Shown: one piece after another, positions 25,272-34,306 of the stretch
Numbering within the stretch: position 1 is the stretch's first letter
Layout of the letters: each line of letters starts with the position of its first letter
NCBI RefSeq assembly: GCF_006442815.1
Contig: NZ_VFVL01000010.1
Coordinates: forward strand, 106,515-170,514
Direction of reading: 5' to 3'
DNA from: Mesorhizobium sp. B2-4-3
Lineage (GTDB): Bacteria; Pseudomonadota; Alphaproteobacteria; Rhizobiales; Rhizobiaceae
DNA length: 64,000 nucleotides
Made by a program: the position numbers and the translations under genes
The notes under the pieces: model-generated
Databases searched by the model: none
What the model was told of the DNA's origin: nothing
The model's input: only the letters and a program-made list of their open reading frames with translations

Positions 25272-26528
25272 TTACGCCCACTCGCCCTTGCGCATCACCG
25301 GCACGCGGCCGCCGTCCTTGGCGACGCCGTCGATATCGATCTTGTCCGAGCCGATCATCCAGTCGATGTGGATGAAACTCTTGTTGCCGCCGCGCGCCGC
25401 AATCTCCTCCTGGCTGAGCGAAGCGCCCTCGACGAAGCACTTCGAATAGCACTGCCCGAGCGCGATGTGGCAGGCGGCGTTCTCGTCGAACAGCGTGTTG
25501 AAGAACAACAGGCCACTCTTCGAGATCGGCGAGGAATGCGGCACCAGCGCCACTTCGCCGAGGCGTCGCGCACCCTCGTCGGTGTCGAGCACCTTCTTCA
25601 AGACGTCCTCGCCCTTCGAGGCCTTGGCCTCGACGATCCGGCCGCCTTCGAAGCGCACGGAGATCTCGTCGATCAGCGTGCCCTGGTAGGAGAGCGGCTT
25701 GGTCGAGGAGACATGGCCCTCGACGCGCCTTGCATGCGGCGTGGTGAAGACTTCCTCGGTCGGGATGTTCGGGTTGCAGGTGACGCCGTTCTTCGCCGTC
25801 GAGGCGCCGCCCATCCATTCATGGCCGTCCGCCAGCCCGACGGTCAGGTCGGTGCCTGGACCGGTGAAATGCAGCGCGTGGAAATTATGCCCGTTCAGCC
25901 ATTTCGTGCGCTCGGCGAGCGCCGCGTTGTGTGCCTTCCAATTGCCGATCGGGTCCTCGACGTCGACCCGCGAGGCCGAGAAGATCGCGTCGGCAAGCTT
26001 CACCACCGAGACGTCGTCCGGCTCGCCCGGAAATACCTGCTTTGCCCAGGCAAGGTCGGGATAGGCGACGATGTTCCAGTTGATGTCGAAGCCGGTGATT
26101 TTTTCCAGCGCCGGCTGGTAGGCCATCGAGTTCGCCTTATTGGCGCGCGCCACCTTGGCCGGATCCTGCGACGAGAGCAGCGACGGATCTTCGCCGCGCA
26201 CGGCGAGCCGCGCCGCATTGTTCGAGAAGGCTTTCGCCATGCCTTCATAGAGCCAGCCGGCGGCGCGGTCGAAGCCGGCGTCGGCGCCGTAGCGGAAACG
26301 CGCCAGCGTGATCTCGTCGTCGTTGAAGATCGGCGTCACCAGCCCGGCGCCGGCCTTGTAGGCGTGCTCGACGATGCGGCGCGTCAGCGGCAGCGCCGCG
26401 ATCGACGAGGTCAGCACCAGATCCTGTCCGGGCTGCAGCTGCAGTCCGACCTTGATGGCGACTTCCGCCAGCCTGTCGAGCTTCACCGGGTCGATGCTTG
26501 CCGAAACGCCGCGCGAATGTGTGGTCAT
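25272..26528 (-). CDS. M29-family aminopeptidase
   Basis: This 418-residue metallo-aminopeptidase (AmpS/PepS/aminopeptidase T type) has the metal-ligand regions NIPTEEVFTTPH, EVALVPHSSPIS, FNTLFDENAACHIALGQCY and FIHIDWMIGS in the right order. The length is normal for the family. It acts in the cytoplasm on short peptides. The start ATG at 26528 is followed by MTTHSRGVSASIDPVKLDRL. It leads the pair with the DUF488 gene. Confidence 0.92.
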   Translation of the reverse strand: MTTHSRGVSASIDPVKLDRLAEVAIKVGLQLQPGQDLVLTSSIAALPLTRRIVEHAYKAGAGLVTPIFNDDEITLARFRYGADAGFDRAAGWLYEGMAKAFSNNAARLAVRGEDPSLLSSQDPAKVARANKANSMAYQPALEKITGFDINWNIVAYPDLAWAKQVFPGEPDDVSVVKLADAIFSASRVDVEDPIGNWKAHNAALAERTKWLNGHNFHALHFTGPGTDLTVGLADGHEWMGGASTAKNGVTCNPNIPTEEVFTTPHARRVEGHVSSTKPLSYQGTLIDEISVRFEGGRIVEAKASKGEDVLKKVLDTDEGARRLGEVALVPHSSPISKSGLLFFNTLFDENAACHIALGQCYSKCFVEGASLSQEEIAARGGNKSFIHIDWMIGSDKIDIDGVAKDGGRVPVMRKGEWA

Positions 26529-26652
26529 GGGTCCTGCCTGCCGTTTGTTGGGGTCCGGTTCTTACATAGACCGGTGGGCCTGGCCTTTCCACCGCGATCG
26601 ACTGGGCCTGCTCTCAAGCATGACTGATCGCGGTGTCGAAAGTGCGCAGCGG

Positions 26653-27567
26653 TTATGCGGCGCTGTCCAGCGCCCGGAACTGCGCCATGGTCGCCTCGAT
26701 CTCCTCGCGGACCCAGGCCTTGAAGTCGCGCACCTTGCGGCTTTCGCTTTTTGTGGCTGAAGTCACCAGCCAGTAGCCGAGCCCGCTTTCGGCTCGCACA
26801 CCGAAGGGCGCGACCAGCCTCCCGTCGGCCAGCGCGTCGGCGGTGAGCAATTGCCAGGCAAGCATCACGCCGTGGCCGGCGATCGCCGATTCCAGGCACA
26901 GCATCGGATCGGTGAAGCGCGCCCCCTTCTGGAAGGTGACCGGCTCGACGCCGGCCGCCTCGAACCAGCCGTCCCAGCTGAACATCGCCCGTTCGTCGGT
27001 GATGGCGCAGGTCTGGGCCAGATCGCCGATCGACTTCAGCCTGGCCGCGATCGAGGGCGCGCAGACCGGGAACACTTCCTGGGCAAGCAGAAGCTCGGCG
27101 CGGTCGCCCGGCCATTTGCCGTCGCCAAGCCGGATGGCGATATCGATGTCCGAGCGGTCGAGATCGGCGACCCTGGCCGAGGCGTCGATACGCAAAAGCA
27201 CGTTAGGATGGCGGGCAAAATGCCGCGATAGCCGGGGCAGCAGCCATTTCGAGGCGAAGGCCGGCGCCACCGAGACGACCAGCGTGCATTCGTTGGCCTC
27301 GTCGGCCAGCGCCACCGCTTGCGCGAGCTCGCGGAACCCGGCGCTGAGCCGCGCTGTGAAGGCGGCGCCGAATTCCGTCGGCACGAGCCCGCCCGGCGTC
27401 CGTTCGAACAGCGCCTGGCCCAGCTGCGTTTCCGTGCGCTTGACCTGCTGGCTGACGGCGCTGACCGAGACATTCAGCTCCGCCGCCGCTCCCGCCAGCG
27501 ATCCCAGGCGGGCGACGGTTTCCACGGCGCGCAGGCCGTTGAGATGGACGCGGTTCAGCATAGCCAT
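26653..27567 (-). CDS. LysR-family regulator (GcvA-like)
   Basis: This 304-residue protein has a typical LysR N-terminal helix-turn-helix (GLRAVETVARLGSLAGAAAE with VSVSAVSQQVKRTE) and a substrate-binding domain with SDIDIAIRLGDGKWPG, characteristic of the GcvA branch. ATG 27567 was taken, and an ATG two codons later is possible. A CAGTTT-N4-AAACTG palindrome sits directly upstream of the start and probably allows autoregulation. It is divergent from a small gene at 27665 and an MFS gene at 28057, its likely targets. Confidence 0.9.
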   Translation of the reverse strand: MAMLNRVHLNGLRAVETVARLGSLAGAAAELNVSVSAVSQQVKRTETQLGQALFERTPGGLVPTEFGAAFTARLSAGFRELAQAVALADEANECTLVVSVAPAFASKWLLPRLSRHFARHPNVLLRIDASARVADLDRSDIDIAIRLGDGKWPGDRAELLLAQEVFPVCAPSIAARLKSIGDLAQTCAITDERAMFSWDGWFEAAGVEPVTFQKGARFTDPMLCLESAIAGHGVMLAWQLLTADALADGRLVAPFGVRAESGLGYWLVTSATKSESRKVRDFKAWVREEIEATMAQFRALDSAA

Positions 27568-27568
27568 C

Positions 27569-27584
27569 CAGTTTTTCTAAACTG
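27569..27584. promoter_or_regulatory. LysR operator candidate CAGTTT-N4-AAACTG
   Basis: CAGTTT (27569-27574) and AAACTG (27579-27584) form a perfect inverted repeat with a TTCT centre, two bases upstream of the LysR start and 80 bp upstream of the divergent small gene. The LysR family binds such dyads; the assignment to this regulator is inferred from position. Confidence 0.5.
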
Positions 27585-27664
27585 AATGGACCGAAATCTC
27601 AATTGAAACCCGACAGGAAAGGGCGGAATTTAACTGGAACAGCCTTGAACCATGAGGTAGCCCC

Positions 27665-27865
27665 ATGAAGATTTTATCTTTTCTGAAAGGGCTTTCGGGT
27701 GTCGAGAGGAGGCCATGCGATGACGGCGAGATCACGCGCTGGATCACCGACCCGCTGTCGCATCCGGTGCTCGACACCATGTCGGAGCGCGAGCTCGGCG
27801 ATATGCCCTTCCGGCTGACGGCCCGCCGCACCGCATATGAGACCGCGAGTGCGGCTGGCCGGTAG
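27665..27865 (+). CDS. Small hypothetical protein, 66 residues
   Basis: The reading frame encodes MKILSFLKGLSGVERRPCDD, then EITRWITDPLSHPVLDTMSE, and an arginine-rich tail. The start is preceded by GAGGTAG at a suitable distance. The family is not recognised. Its composition is unlike a shadow frame, it is the only plausible frame here, and it lies between the LysR gene and the MFS gene with the operator in front. It may be a small target gene of that regulator. Confidence 0.5.
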   Translation: MKILSFLKGLSGVERRPCDDGEITRWITDPLSHPVLDTMSERELGDMPFRLTARRTAYETASAAGR

Positions 27866-27901
27866 CTATTGGCCTGTTTGGCGGCGCTGGCACCGACAGG
27901 C

Positions 27902-27993
27902 TCCTCTCCCCACCGGGGGTCCGAAGGACGGGCGAGACCCGTGGCTCGCCCCGGAATGGTCGGCCGAGCGAAGCGGAGGCGGGGTGAGGGGAC
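27902..27993. repeat. GC-rich imperfect inverted repeat between small gene and MFS gene
   Basis: TCCTCTCCCC at the left and GGGGTGAGGGGA at the right are complementary apart from a few bases, around a GC-rich core with further short dyads. This fits a short interspersed palindromic element. No other full copy lies in this window. Confidence 0.5.
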
Positions 27994-28056
27994 GTCTGCG
28001 CTGGCCCAACGCAAGCACATTGTCTCACGGACGCACATTCTTATTGTGCGCCGCCA

Positions 28057-29214
28057 ATGAACGCCTCGACATCTCCGCTCCGCCTTGCGCTCGCCGGCAT
28101 GGTCGCGCTCGCCGTCGCCATGGGCATCGGCCGCTTCGTCTACACACCGATCCTGCCGGGCATGATGGAGGGACTGCACCTGACGCCGGCCGATGCCGGC
28201 TGGATCGCTTCCGCCAATTATGTCGGCTACCTCATCGGCGCGCTTGCTGCGGCCGGCGGCTGGGCGCATGGCCGCGAGCGCATGCTGATGTTCGCCGGCC
28301 TCGCCGCCAGCGCCGTGCTCGCGGCCCTCATGGGGCTCAATGAAACCATGGCCGCCTTCCTCGTCATCCGCTTCCTCGCCGGCCTCGCCAGCGCCTTCGT
28401 CATGGTGTTCATGGCCTCGATCGTCTTCAGCCATCTGGCTGAGGCCGGCCGCGGCGATTTGCAAGCGCTGCATTTCGGCGGCGTCGGCCTGGGCATTGCC
28501 GCGTCCTCGGCGCTGCTGGCGATTCTCGTCTCCGAACATGCGGGCTGGGCCGCCGGCTGGCTCTGGTCCGGAGCGCTTTCGGCGGTCGGCCTGCTCATCG
28601 TCATGCTGCTCGCCGGCTCGACCACGCCGGCCAATGCCGCCGACGGGCGCGAGCCGGCGCTGCCGAGGGACGGGCCCCTGGTGAAGATGATCGTCGCCTA
28701 CGGGCTGTTCGGCTTCGGCTATGTGGTGACGGCCACTTTCCTGGTCGCCATCGTCCGCCAGGGCGGCGGCGGGCGCGTCTTCGAGGCGACTGTCTGGATG
28801 GTCGCCGGCTTTGCCGGCTTTCCCTCGACTTGGGCGTGGCAGAAGCTCGCCGGCCGCATCGGGCTCTATGCCGCTTATGCCGCGAGCTCACTGGTCGAGG
28901 TGATCGGCGTCACCGCCAGTGTCGTCGTCAATGGCGCCGCCGGACCGTTGATTGCCGGCGTCCTGCTCGGCGGCACCTTCATCGCCCTCACGGCGCTGGG
29001 CATACAGATGGGCAGGCAGCTCGCGCCGCGGGCGCCGCGCCGCATCTTCGCGGTGATGACAGCAGCCTTCGGTCTCGGCCAGATCGTCGGCCCGATCGCC
29101 GCCGGCCTGCTCGCTCAGGCATCGGGCAACTACGTGCTTGCCTCGATCATGGCGGCGGCGGCGTTGCTCGCCTCCGGCGTCATCGCCTGGTCGGCTGCGC
29201 CAAAATCGCCATGA
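28057..29214 (+). CDS. MFS transporter, YbfB/YjiJ family
   Basis: This 385-residue protein has about twelve membrane segments. The N-terminal AVAMGIGRFVYTPILPGMME is the signature of the YbfB/YjiJ major-facilitator family, and the cytoplasmic loop HGRERMLMFAGL corresponds to the MFS motif A region. The substrate is unknown. It lies downstream of the LysR regulator and is probably its main target. Confidence 0.88.
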   Translation: MNASTSPLRLALAGMVALAVAMGIGRFVYTPILPGMMEGLHLTPADAGWIASANYVGYLIGALAAAGGWAHGRERMLMFAGLAASAVLAALMGLNETMAAFLVIRFLAGLASAFVMVFMASIVFSHLAEAGRGDLQALHFGGVGLGIAASSALLAILVSEHAGWAAGWLWSGALSAVGLLIVMLLAGSTTPANAADGREPALPRDGPLVKMIVAYGLFGFGYVVTATFLVAIVRQGGGGRVFEATVWMVAGFAGFPSTWAWQKLAGRIGLYAAYAASSLVEVIGVTASVVVNGAAGPLIAGVLLGGTFIALTALGIQMGRQLAPRAPRRIFAVMTAAFGLGQIVGPIAAGLLAQASGNYVLASIMAAAALLASGVIAWSAAPKSP

Positions 29215-29337
29215 TTTGCGGCCTTGTTCGATGCCGGGCATCGGGCACGGGCATTTTCTTTCCCCCTAATGTGTGACTTTATGCCTGCCGAACAGCAATG
29301 CCGCTGATTTGCGGTCAGACCGAGGAAACCCGCCACA

Positions 29338-30615
29338 GTGTTCGTATCCTTCTTCCCGCAGCCGAAGCTTTTCTTCACCTCGGCCGCCGTCTGGAGCCTT
29401 GCCGCGATCCTGTTCTGGTTCTTCGGCGGCGAGCAGTTGGGCGCCGTCTTCGGCCTGCCGCCGGTAGCGGCTGGCACGCCGCCTATCATCGGCATCGCGG
29501 TGCTGTGGTCGAAGCCGTTCCTGTGGTTCTACATCTACTTCGTGGCCTGCGTGGTGATCTTCTACGCCTTCTGGAGCTGGTACGCCCCGCACCCCTGGCA
29601 GAACTGGTCGATCCTGATGACCGCCGTCATCCTGTTCTTCATCTACTTCAACGTTCAGGTCTCGGTTGCGGTCAACAATTGGTATGGTCCTTTCTTCGAC
29701 TACGTTCAGGGCCTGATGTCGGGAACGACTCCCTCGACCAACACGGAATTCTACAAGGGATTGGCCGATTTCTCCTGGCTGGCGCTGGTCGGCATGAATG
29801 TGCAGGTGGTCAATGCCTTCATCGTCAGCCACTGGATCTTCCGCTGGCGCACCGCGATGAACAACTACTTCGTGGCCAACTGGGGCCGGCTGCGCCACAT
29901 CGAGGGTGCCTCGCAGCGTATCCAGGAAGACACGATGCGTTTCTCGCAGATCATGGAAGATCTCGGCTCGACCTTCGTCCAGTCGATCATGACCCTGATC
30001 GCCTTTCTGCCGGTCTTGATTCAGCTGCAGGCTCACATCACCGAATTGCCGATCATCGGCGCGGTCCCGCAACCGCTGGTCGTTGCCGCATTGGGCTGGT
30101 GTCTGTTCGGAACGATTTCCGTCATGGTGGCGGGTCTCAAGCTGCCGGGCCTGCAGTTCCGCAACCAGCGTGTCGAGGCAGCCTATCGTAAGGAGCTCGT
30201 CTACGGCGAAGATCATGCCGACCGGGCTCAGCCGGCGACGACGACACAATTGTTCACCAATGTCCGCCGCAATTATTTCAAGCTCTATTTCCACTACATC
30301 TATTTCAACGTTGTTCGTTACACCTACCTGCAGGCCGACAACATCTTCTCGCTGCTGATCCTCGGGCCTTCGCTGGTCGCGCATAAGATCACGTTCGGCG
30401 CGCTGAACCAAATATCGAACGCCTTCGGCAAGGTGACGAATTCGCTGCAGTTCCTGTTGAATTCCTGGTCGACGATTGTCGAACTGCAGTCTGTTCACAA
30501 ACGTTTGCGTGCCTTCGAGGCGACGCTGCAAGGCGAACAGCTGCCGGTTATTGATCAGCATTATCTGGAACGCGAGCGGGCTGGCATGCGCCCCGAAGAT
30601 CAGCCGGTAAGCTGA
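29338..30615 (+). CDS. bacA: SbmA/BacA-like peptide transporter
   Basis: This 425-residue inner-membrane protein starts (GTG) MFVSFFPQPKLFFTSAAVWS and has about seven or eight membrane segments with the SbmA/BacA core NWYGPFFDYVQG, RWRTAMNNYFVANW, GASQRIQEDTMRFS and LGPSLVAHKITFGALNQISN. BacA proteins are proton-driven importers of peptides such as microcins and, in rhizobia, legume nodule cysteine-rich peptides, and they affect lipid A very-long-chain fatty acids. The gene stands alone, with about 120 bp upstream and a repeat directly behind its stop. Whether it is the symbiosis-essential BacA or a BacA-like paralogue cannot be decided here. Confidence 0.9.
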   Translation: MFVSFFPQPKLFFTSAAVWSLAAILFWFFGGEQLGAVFGLPPVAAGTPPIIGIAVLWSKPFLWFYIYFVACVVIFYAFWSWYAPHPWQNWSILMTAVILFFIYFNVQVSVAVNNWYGPFFDYVQGLMSGTTPSTNTEFYKGLADFSWLALVGMNVQVVNAFIVSHWIFRWRTAMNNYFVANWGRLRHIEGASQRIQEDTMRFSQIMEDLGSTFVQSIMTLIAFLPVLIQLQAHITELPIIGAVPQPLVVAALGWCLFGTISVMVAGLKLPGLQFRNQRVEAAYRKELVYGEDHADRAQPATTTQLFTNVRRNYFKLYFHYIYFNVVRYTYLQADNIFSLLILGPSLVAHKITFGALNQISNAFGKVTNSLQFLLNSWSTIVELQSVHKRLRAFEATLQGEQLPVIDQHYLERERAGMRPEDQPVS

Positions 30616-30619
30616 AGCA

Positions 30620-30720
30620 TGTCTCCCGAAAATGGGAACCGGTTTCGCGATAAAGTCATACGAAAAATCAAGAATCTAAACCGCGTGGAGCGAATCTGAA
30701 AGATCGCGACGCGCTTAGGG
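30620..30720. repeat. Degenerate bipartite palindromic repeat (RIME-like)
   Basis: CATGTCTCCCGAAAATGGGA with a degenerate CAT arm behind it, followed by CCGCGTGGAGCG and GACGCGCTTAGG, has the layout of the better preserved elements at 47461-47563 and 60619-60720 (an ATGCATGT-type dyad next to a GCGCGTCG-type dyad). The arms are much decayed. It lies between the convergent BacA and deacetylase genes. Confidence 0.45.
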
Positions 30721-30735
30721 CGCGGCTGCGTCCAG

Positions 30736-31740
30736 TCAGCCGCCCACAACGGCCCGTGCCTGGCCGGCGCGCTGGCGCGCGACATAGTCGCGGAAACTGA
30801 TGCACTCGACGTCAGCCTTCGCGCAGACCTCGCCGGCGAAGCGCTCCAGCGTGTTCCAGTAGGCGCCGTCGTTCATCAGCGTGAAGTGGAAGCCGAGCTC
30901 CAGCGGCAGGCGCTTGCCGTTGTACTGAGCCTCGAAAGCGGCGTGGAACGCCTGGTAGGCGCGCTCGGCGAATGCGTCCGCCATGGCCGGCTTCTCGGCG
31001 CCGTCCGAGTGGCGGACATAGAGATTGTAATCCATGGCGACCACCGGCTTCGCCTTCGGCCCCTCCGGGATAAGCGGCAGGGCAAAACGGGTTGTGCCAT
31101 TCAGGGTTGGCGGGACGATCGGGCCGTTCGAGACGCCGCTGGCGTCATACTGGAAGCCGGTCTCGGGCAGGGCTTCGTAAAGCGCCTTGCCGGTCGAGAG
31201 ATAGGGCGCGCGGAACCCGACCAGCGCATGATGCGCGAAATCGTGCCAGTCGGCCGGCTCTTGGATGCCGTTGATCGCATAGGCGTTTTCGAAAATGCGC
31301 CGGACGGAGGCGAATTCGGTCAGCCAGTCCGCCTTGCTCCACGCCTTGCCGTCGAAATGGCCGCAGGCATGGCTGCCGATGTCGTGGCCCTCGGCCGCGG
31401 CCAGCCGGACCTGCTCCAGCCGGTCGGCCACGTCCTGTTTCGAGGCGCCGAAGCCGACATTGGATTTGCCGGCGGCCTTGCCGGGACCGGCATAGTCCTG
31501 CCGCGTCTCCGGCGAGAGCAGGAACACGCAGGACAGGAAATAGGTGAAATGCGCGCCCGTGCGCTTTGCCAGCGCCCGGCTGCGTTGCCACTGCGAGATC
31601 TCGCGCGCGGCGTCGAACGAGATCAGCACGACCTGCTTGGCCGGCGAAGCGGCCGGCGATTTCGGTGGATCGGCGAAGGCCGCATTGGCTGAGGCGAGCG
31701 AGGCAAGACTGAATGCAAGGACGCGGTACGAACGAAGCAT
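30736..31740 (-). CDS. Secreted polysaccharide deacetylase-like protein
   Basis: This 334-residue protein has a signal peptide (VLAFSLASLASANAAFA, cleavage before DPPK). The mature part resembles NodB-homology deacetylases: LISFDAAREISQWQ contains the first motif with FDA where the usual FDDGP would be, GHDIGSHACGHFDGKAW holds the HxxxH-like metal motif, and LVGFRAPYLSTGKAL is the third motif. The altered first motif makes catalytic activity uncertain. ATG 31740 was chosen for the signal peptide. It converges with bacA. Confidence 0.8.
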   Translation of the reverse strand: MLRSYRVLAFSLASLASANAAFADPPKSPAASPAKQVVLISFDAAREISQWQRSRALAKRTGAHFTYFLSCVFLLSPETRQDYAGPGKAAGKSNVGFGASKQDVADRLEQVRLAAAEGHDIGSHACGHFDGKAWSKADWLTEFASVRRIFENAYAINGIQEPADWHDFAHHALVGFRAPYLSTGKALYEALPETGFQYDASGVSNGPIVPPTLNGTTRFALPLIPEGPKAKPVVAMDYNLYVRHSDGAEKPAMADAFAERAYQAFHAAFEAQYNGKRLPLELGFHFTLMNDGAYWNTLERFAGEVCAKADVECISFRDYVARQRAGQARAVVGG

Positions 31741-31944
31741 TGGCAACCTTCTGGCGTGAACGTCTCCGGCCGATCGGAAGCCGGCTATCGCGCAAATGTG
31801 GCGCGGTTGCGTTCGGGCAGGCCCTGTGGGCACCGGAGGGCTCCGCGCCGATTTTCCGGCCCGCCCTCTTCCATGCCGACGAAATTTCGCTAAAACGCGG
31901 GGCTCAAGAAGCGCCTCCTTCCGGGGCAGCAATGGTTTTGATTG

Positions 31945-32610
31945 ATGTCGGACGACAGTTTTATCCGCGAAGTCAACGAAGAGATTCGTCGCGAGCAGGC
32001 GCAGAAGCTATGGGACCGTTTTGGCCCGGCCATTCTCGGCATCGCCATCCTGATCGTGCTGGGCACCGCCGCGGTCGTTGGTTACCGTTACTGGGACGAA
32101 ACCCGCGCCAACCGCTCGGGCGACGCCTTCTCTCAGGCGCTCAAGCTCGCCAATGATGGCAAGAACGACGAGGCGATCGCTGCGCTCGACCAGCTGGAGA
32201 AGGACGGCTACGGCGCCTATCCGCTGCTCGCCCGCATGCGTGCCGCGACCGTCAAGGCCGACAAGGGCGACGTCGACGGCGCGGTCAAGGATTTCGACGA
32301 GGTCGCCGCCGACAACGCCATTCCCGCCGGCATCCGCGACATCGCGCGGCTGCGGGCGGCGCTGCTGCTCGTCGACCACGGCTCCTACGCCGATGTCTCC
32401 AGCCGCATCGAGGCGCTGACCGCCGACACCAATCCGCTGCGCCATTCGGCGCGCGAGGCGCTTGGCCTTGCCGCCTGGAAGGACGGCAAGTCGGCGGACG
32501 CGCTCAAACTGTTCGACCAGATCTCTTCGGATGAAGCCGCCCCGCGCAATGTGCGCCAGCGGGCGCAGCTTATGTCCGAGCTGATCCGCGGGTCGGGCAA
32601 CGCGTCGTGA
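31945..32610 (+). CDS. YfgM-like membrane-anchored tetratricopeptide protein
   Basis: This 221-residue protein has a short cytoplasmic N-terminus, one membrane segment (GPAILGIAILIVLGTAAVVG at about 28-47) and a periplasmic helical repeat part (GDAFSQALKLANDGKNDEAI and so on). This is the architecture of YfgM/YtfN-associated chaperone-like proteins, which work with SecYEG and PpiD. It is six bases upstream of der, an association also seen in enterobacteria, where yfgM-bamB-der are neighbours. ATG 31945 was chosen over an adjoining TTG. Confidence 0.8.
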   Translation: MSDDSFIREVNEEIRREQAQKLWDRFGPAILGIAILIVLGTAAVVGYRYWDETRANRSGDAFSQALKLANDGKNDEAIAALDQLEKDGYGAYPLLARMRAATVKADKGDVDGAVKDFDEVAADNAIPAGIRDIARLRAALLLVDHGSYADVSSRIEALTADTNPLRHSAREALGLAAWKDGKSADALKLFDQISSDEAAPRNVRQRAQLMSELIRGSGNAS

Positions 32611-32616
32611 TCCTGG

Positions 32617-34047
32617 ATGGGCTTCAAAGTCGCCATCATCGGCCGGCCTAACGTCGGCAAATCGACTCTTTTCAATCGGCTGGTCGGAAAGAAGCTGGCG
32701 CTTGTCGACGACACGCCGGGGGTGACGCGCGACCGCCGCGTCCACGCCGCCAAGCTGTACGACCTTCACTTCGACGTCATCGATACCGCCGGCTTCGAGG
32801 ACGCGGCGGCTTCGACGCTGCCCGGCCGCATGCGTCAGCAGACCGAAATCGCCATCCGCGAAGCCGACCTCATCTTCTTCACCGTCGATGCCAAGTCCGG
32901 CCTGCTGCCCGACGACCGCACCTTCGCCGAAATCGTGCGCAAATCGGGCAAGCCGGTCGTGCTCGTCGCCAACAAGGCCGAGGCGCGCGGCGCTCAAGGG
33001 GGCATGCTGGAGGCCTGGGAACTAGGCCTCGGCGAGCCGATCCCGGTTTCGGCCGAGCACGGCCAGGGCATGCCGGACCTGCGCGACGCGGTGATTGAAG
33101 CGCTCGGCGAGGAACGCGCTTTCGGCGAGGACGAGGAAGACGGCAGCGACGAGATCGCCGCCAGCGAGGTGCTGATCGGCGAGGACATCGCCGACCCGGA
33201 CGCCGAACCCGCCTATGACGAAACCAAGCCGCTGCGCATCGCCGTCGTCGGCCGCCCCAATGCCGGCAAGTCGACGCTGATCAATGCGCTGATCGGCGAG
33301 GAGCGGCTGCTCACCGGTCCGGAAGCCGGCATCACGCGCGATTCGATCTCGGTCGACTGGGACTGGCGCGGTCGCCGCATAAAGCTGTTCGACACCGCCG
33401 GCATGCGCCGCAAGTCCAGAATCCATGAAAAGCTGGAAGTGCTCTCGGTGCAGGACGGCCTGCGCGCCATCCGCTTTGCCGAGATCGTCGTCATCGTGCT
33501 CGACGCTACCATTCCCTTCGAGAAGCAGGACCTGCAGATCGCGGACTTGATCATCCGCGAGGGCAGGGCGCCGGTGATCGCCTTCAACAAATGGGACCTG
33601 ATCGACAACCCGCAGGAATTGCTGGCCGAGCTGCGCGAAAAGACCGAGCGGCTCCTGCCGCAGGCGCGCGGCATCCAGGCGGTGACGGTCTCGGCCGAGA
33701 CCGGGCGCGGCCTCGACCGGCTGATGGAAAGCGTCATCAAGACGCATAAGGTGTGGAACAACCGCGTCTCGACCGGCAAGCTCAACCGCTGGCTGGAAGG
33801 CATCCTCGCGCATCACCCGCCGCCCGCCGTTGCCGGCCGCCGCCTGAAGATCAAATACGTCACCCAGGCCAAGACCCGCCCACCGGGCTTCGTCGTCTCG
33901 TGCTCGCGGCCGGACGCGATGCCGCAATCCTACGTCCGCTACCTGACCAACAGCCTGCGCGAGGCCTTCGATATGCCCGGCGTGCCGATCCGCATGGCGC
34001 TGCGCACCTCGGACAATCCGTTTGCGGGCAGGGCGAAGAAGCGGTGA
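32617..34047 (+). CDS. der: Ribosome biogenesis GTPase Der (EngA)
   Basis: This 476-residue protein has the two tandem GTPase domains unique to Der: GRPNVGKST at 9-17 with DTPGVTRDR and ANKAEA, and GRPNAGKST at 212-220 with DTAGMRRKS and FNKWDL. A C-terminal KH-like domain follows ([20 protein letters not shown]). It is essential for 50S subunit assembly. An acidic linker (EDEEDGSDE) joins the GTPase domains. It is co-transcribed with the YfgM-like gene. A family A repeat follows 37 bp after the stop. Confidence 0.97.
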   Translation: MGFKVAIIGRPNVGKSTLFNRLVGKKLALVDDTPGVTRDRRVHAAKLYDLHFDVIDTAGFEDAAASTLPGRMRQQTEIAIREADLIFFTVDAKSGLLPDDRTFAEIVRKSGKPVVLVANKAEARGAQGGMLEAWELGLGEPIPVSAEHGQGMPDLRDAVIEALGEERAFGEDEEDGSDEIAASEVLIGEDIADPDAEPAYDETKPLRIAVVGRPNAGKSTLINALIGEERLLTGPEAGITRDSISVDWDWRGRRIKLFDTAGMRRKSRIHEKLEVLSVQDGLRAIRFAEIVVIVLDATIPFEKQDLQIADLIIREGRAPVIAFNKWDLIDNPQELLAELREKTERLLPQARGIQAVTVSAETGRGLDRLMESVIKTHKVWNNRVSTGKLNRWLEGILAHHPPPAVAGRRLKIKYVTQAKTRPPGFVVSCSRPDAMPQSYVRYLTNSLREAFDMPGVPIRMALRTSDNPFAGRAKKR

Positions 34048-34083
34048 GGTCTATTCTCCGCCGCGGGTAAAATCCTCACAATG

Positions 34084-34265
34084 CTGGCGGGACAGCACCC
34101 CCCTCTGCCCTGCCGGGCATCTCCCCGCAAGGGGGGGAGATCAGCAGCTCCGCCGGCGGCGCCTTTCCTGCAACGTTGATGTTTGGCGAAAGCGGTCGCG
34201 ACATCCAATCTCCCCCCTTGCGGGGGAGATGTCCGGCAGGACAGAGGGGGGTGTGACGGAACGCG
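34084..34265. repeat. Family A palindromic repeat pair (divergent order), copy 2
   Basis: The reverse half (34084-34141, GACAGCACCCCCCTCT to GGGGGGGAGAT) comes first and the forward half (34208-34265, ATCTCCCCCC to GAGGGGGGTGTGA) second, the opposite order from the copy at 24671. This shows that the halves move or invert independently. It occupies nearly the whole gap between der and the LysR gene. Confidence 0.85.
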
Positions 34266-34306
34266 ACGCTGGATAGGCCGATCCGCCGCTGCCTGTCCGA
34301 AAAAGG

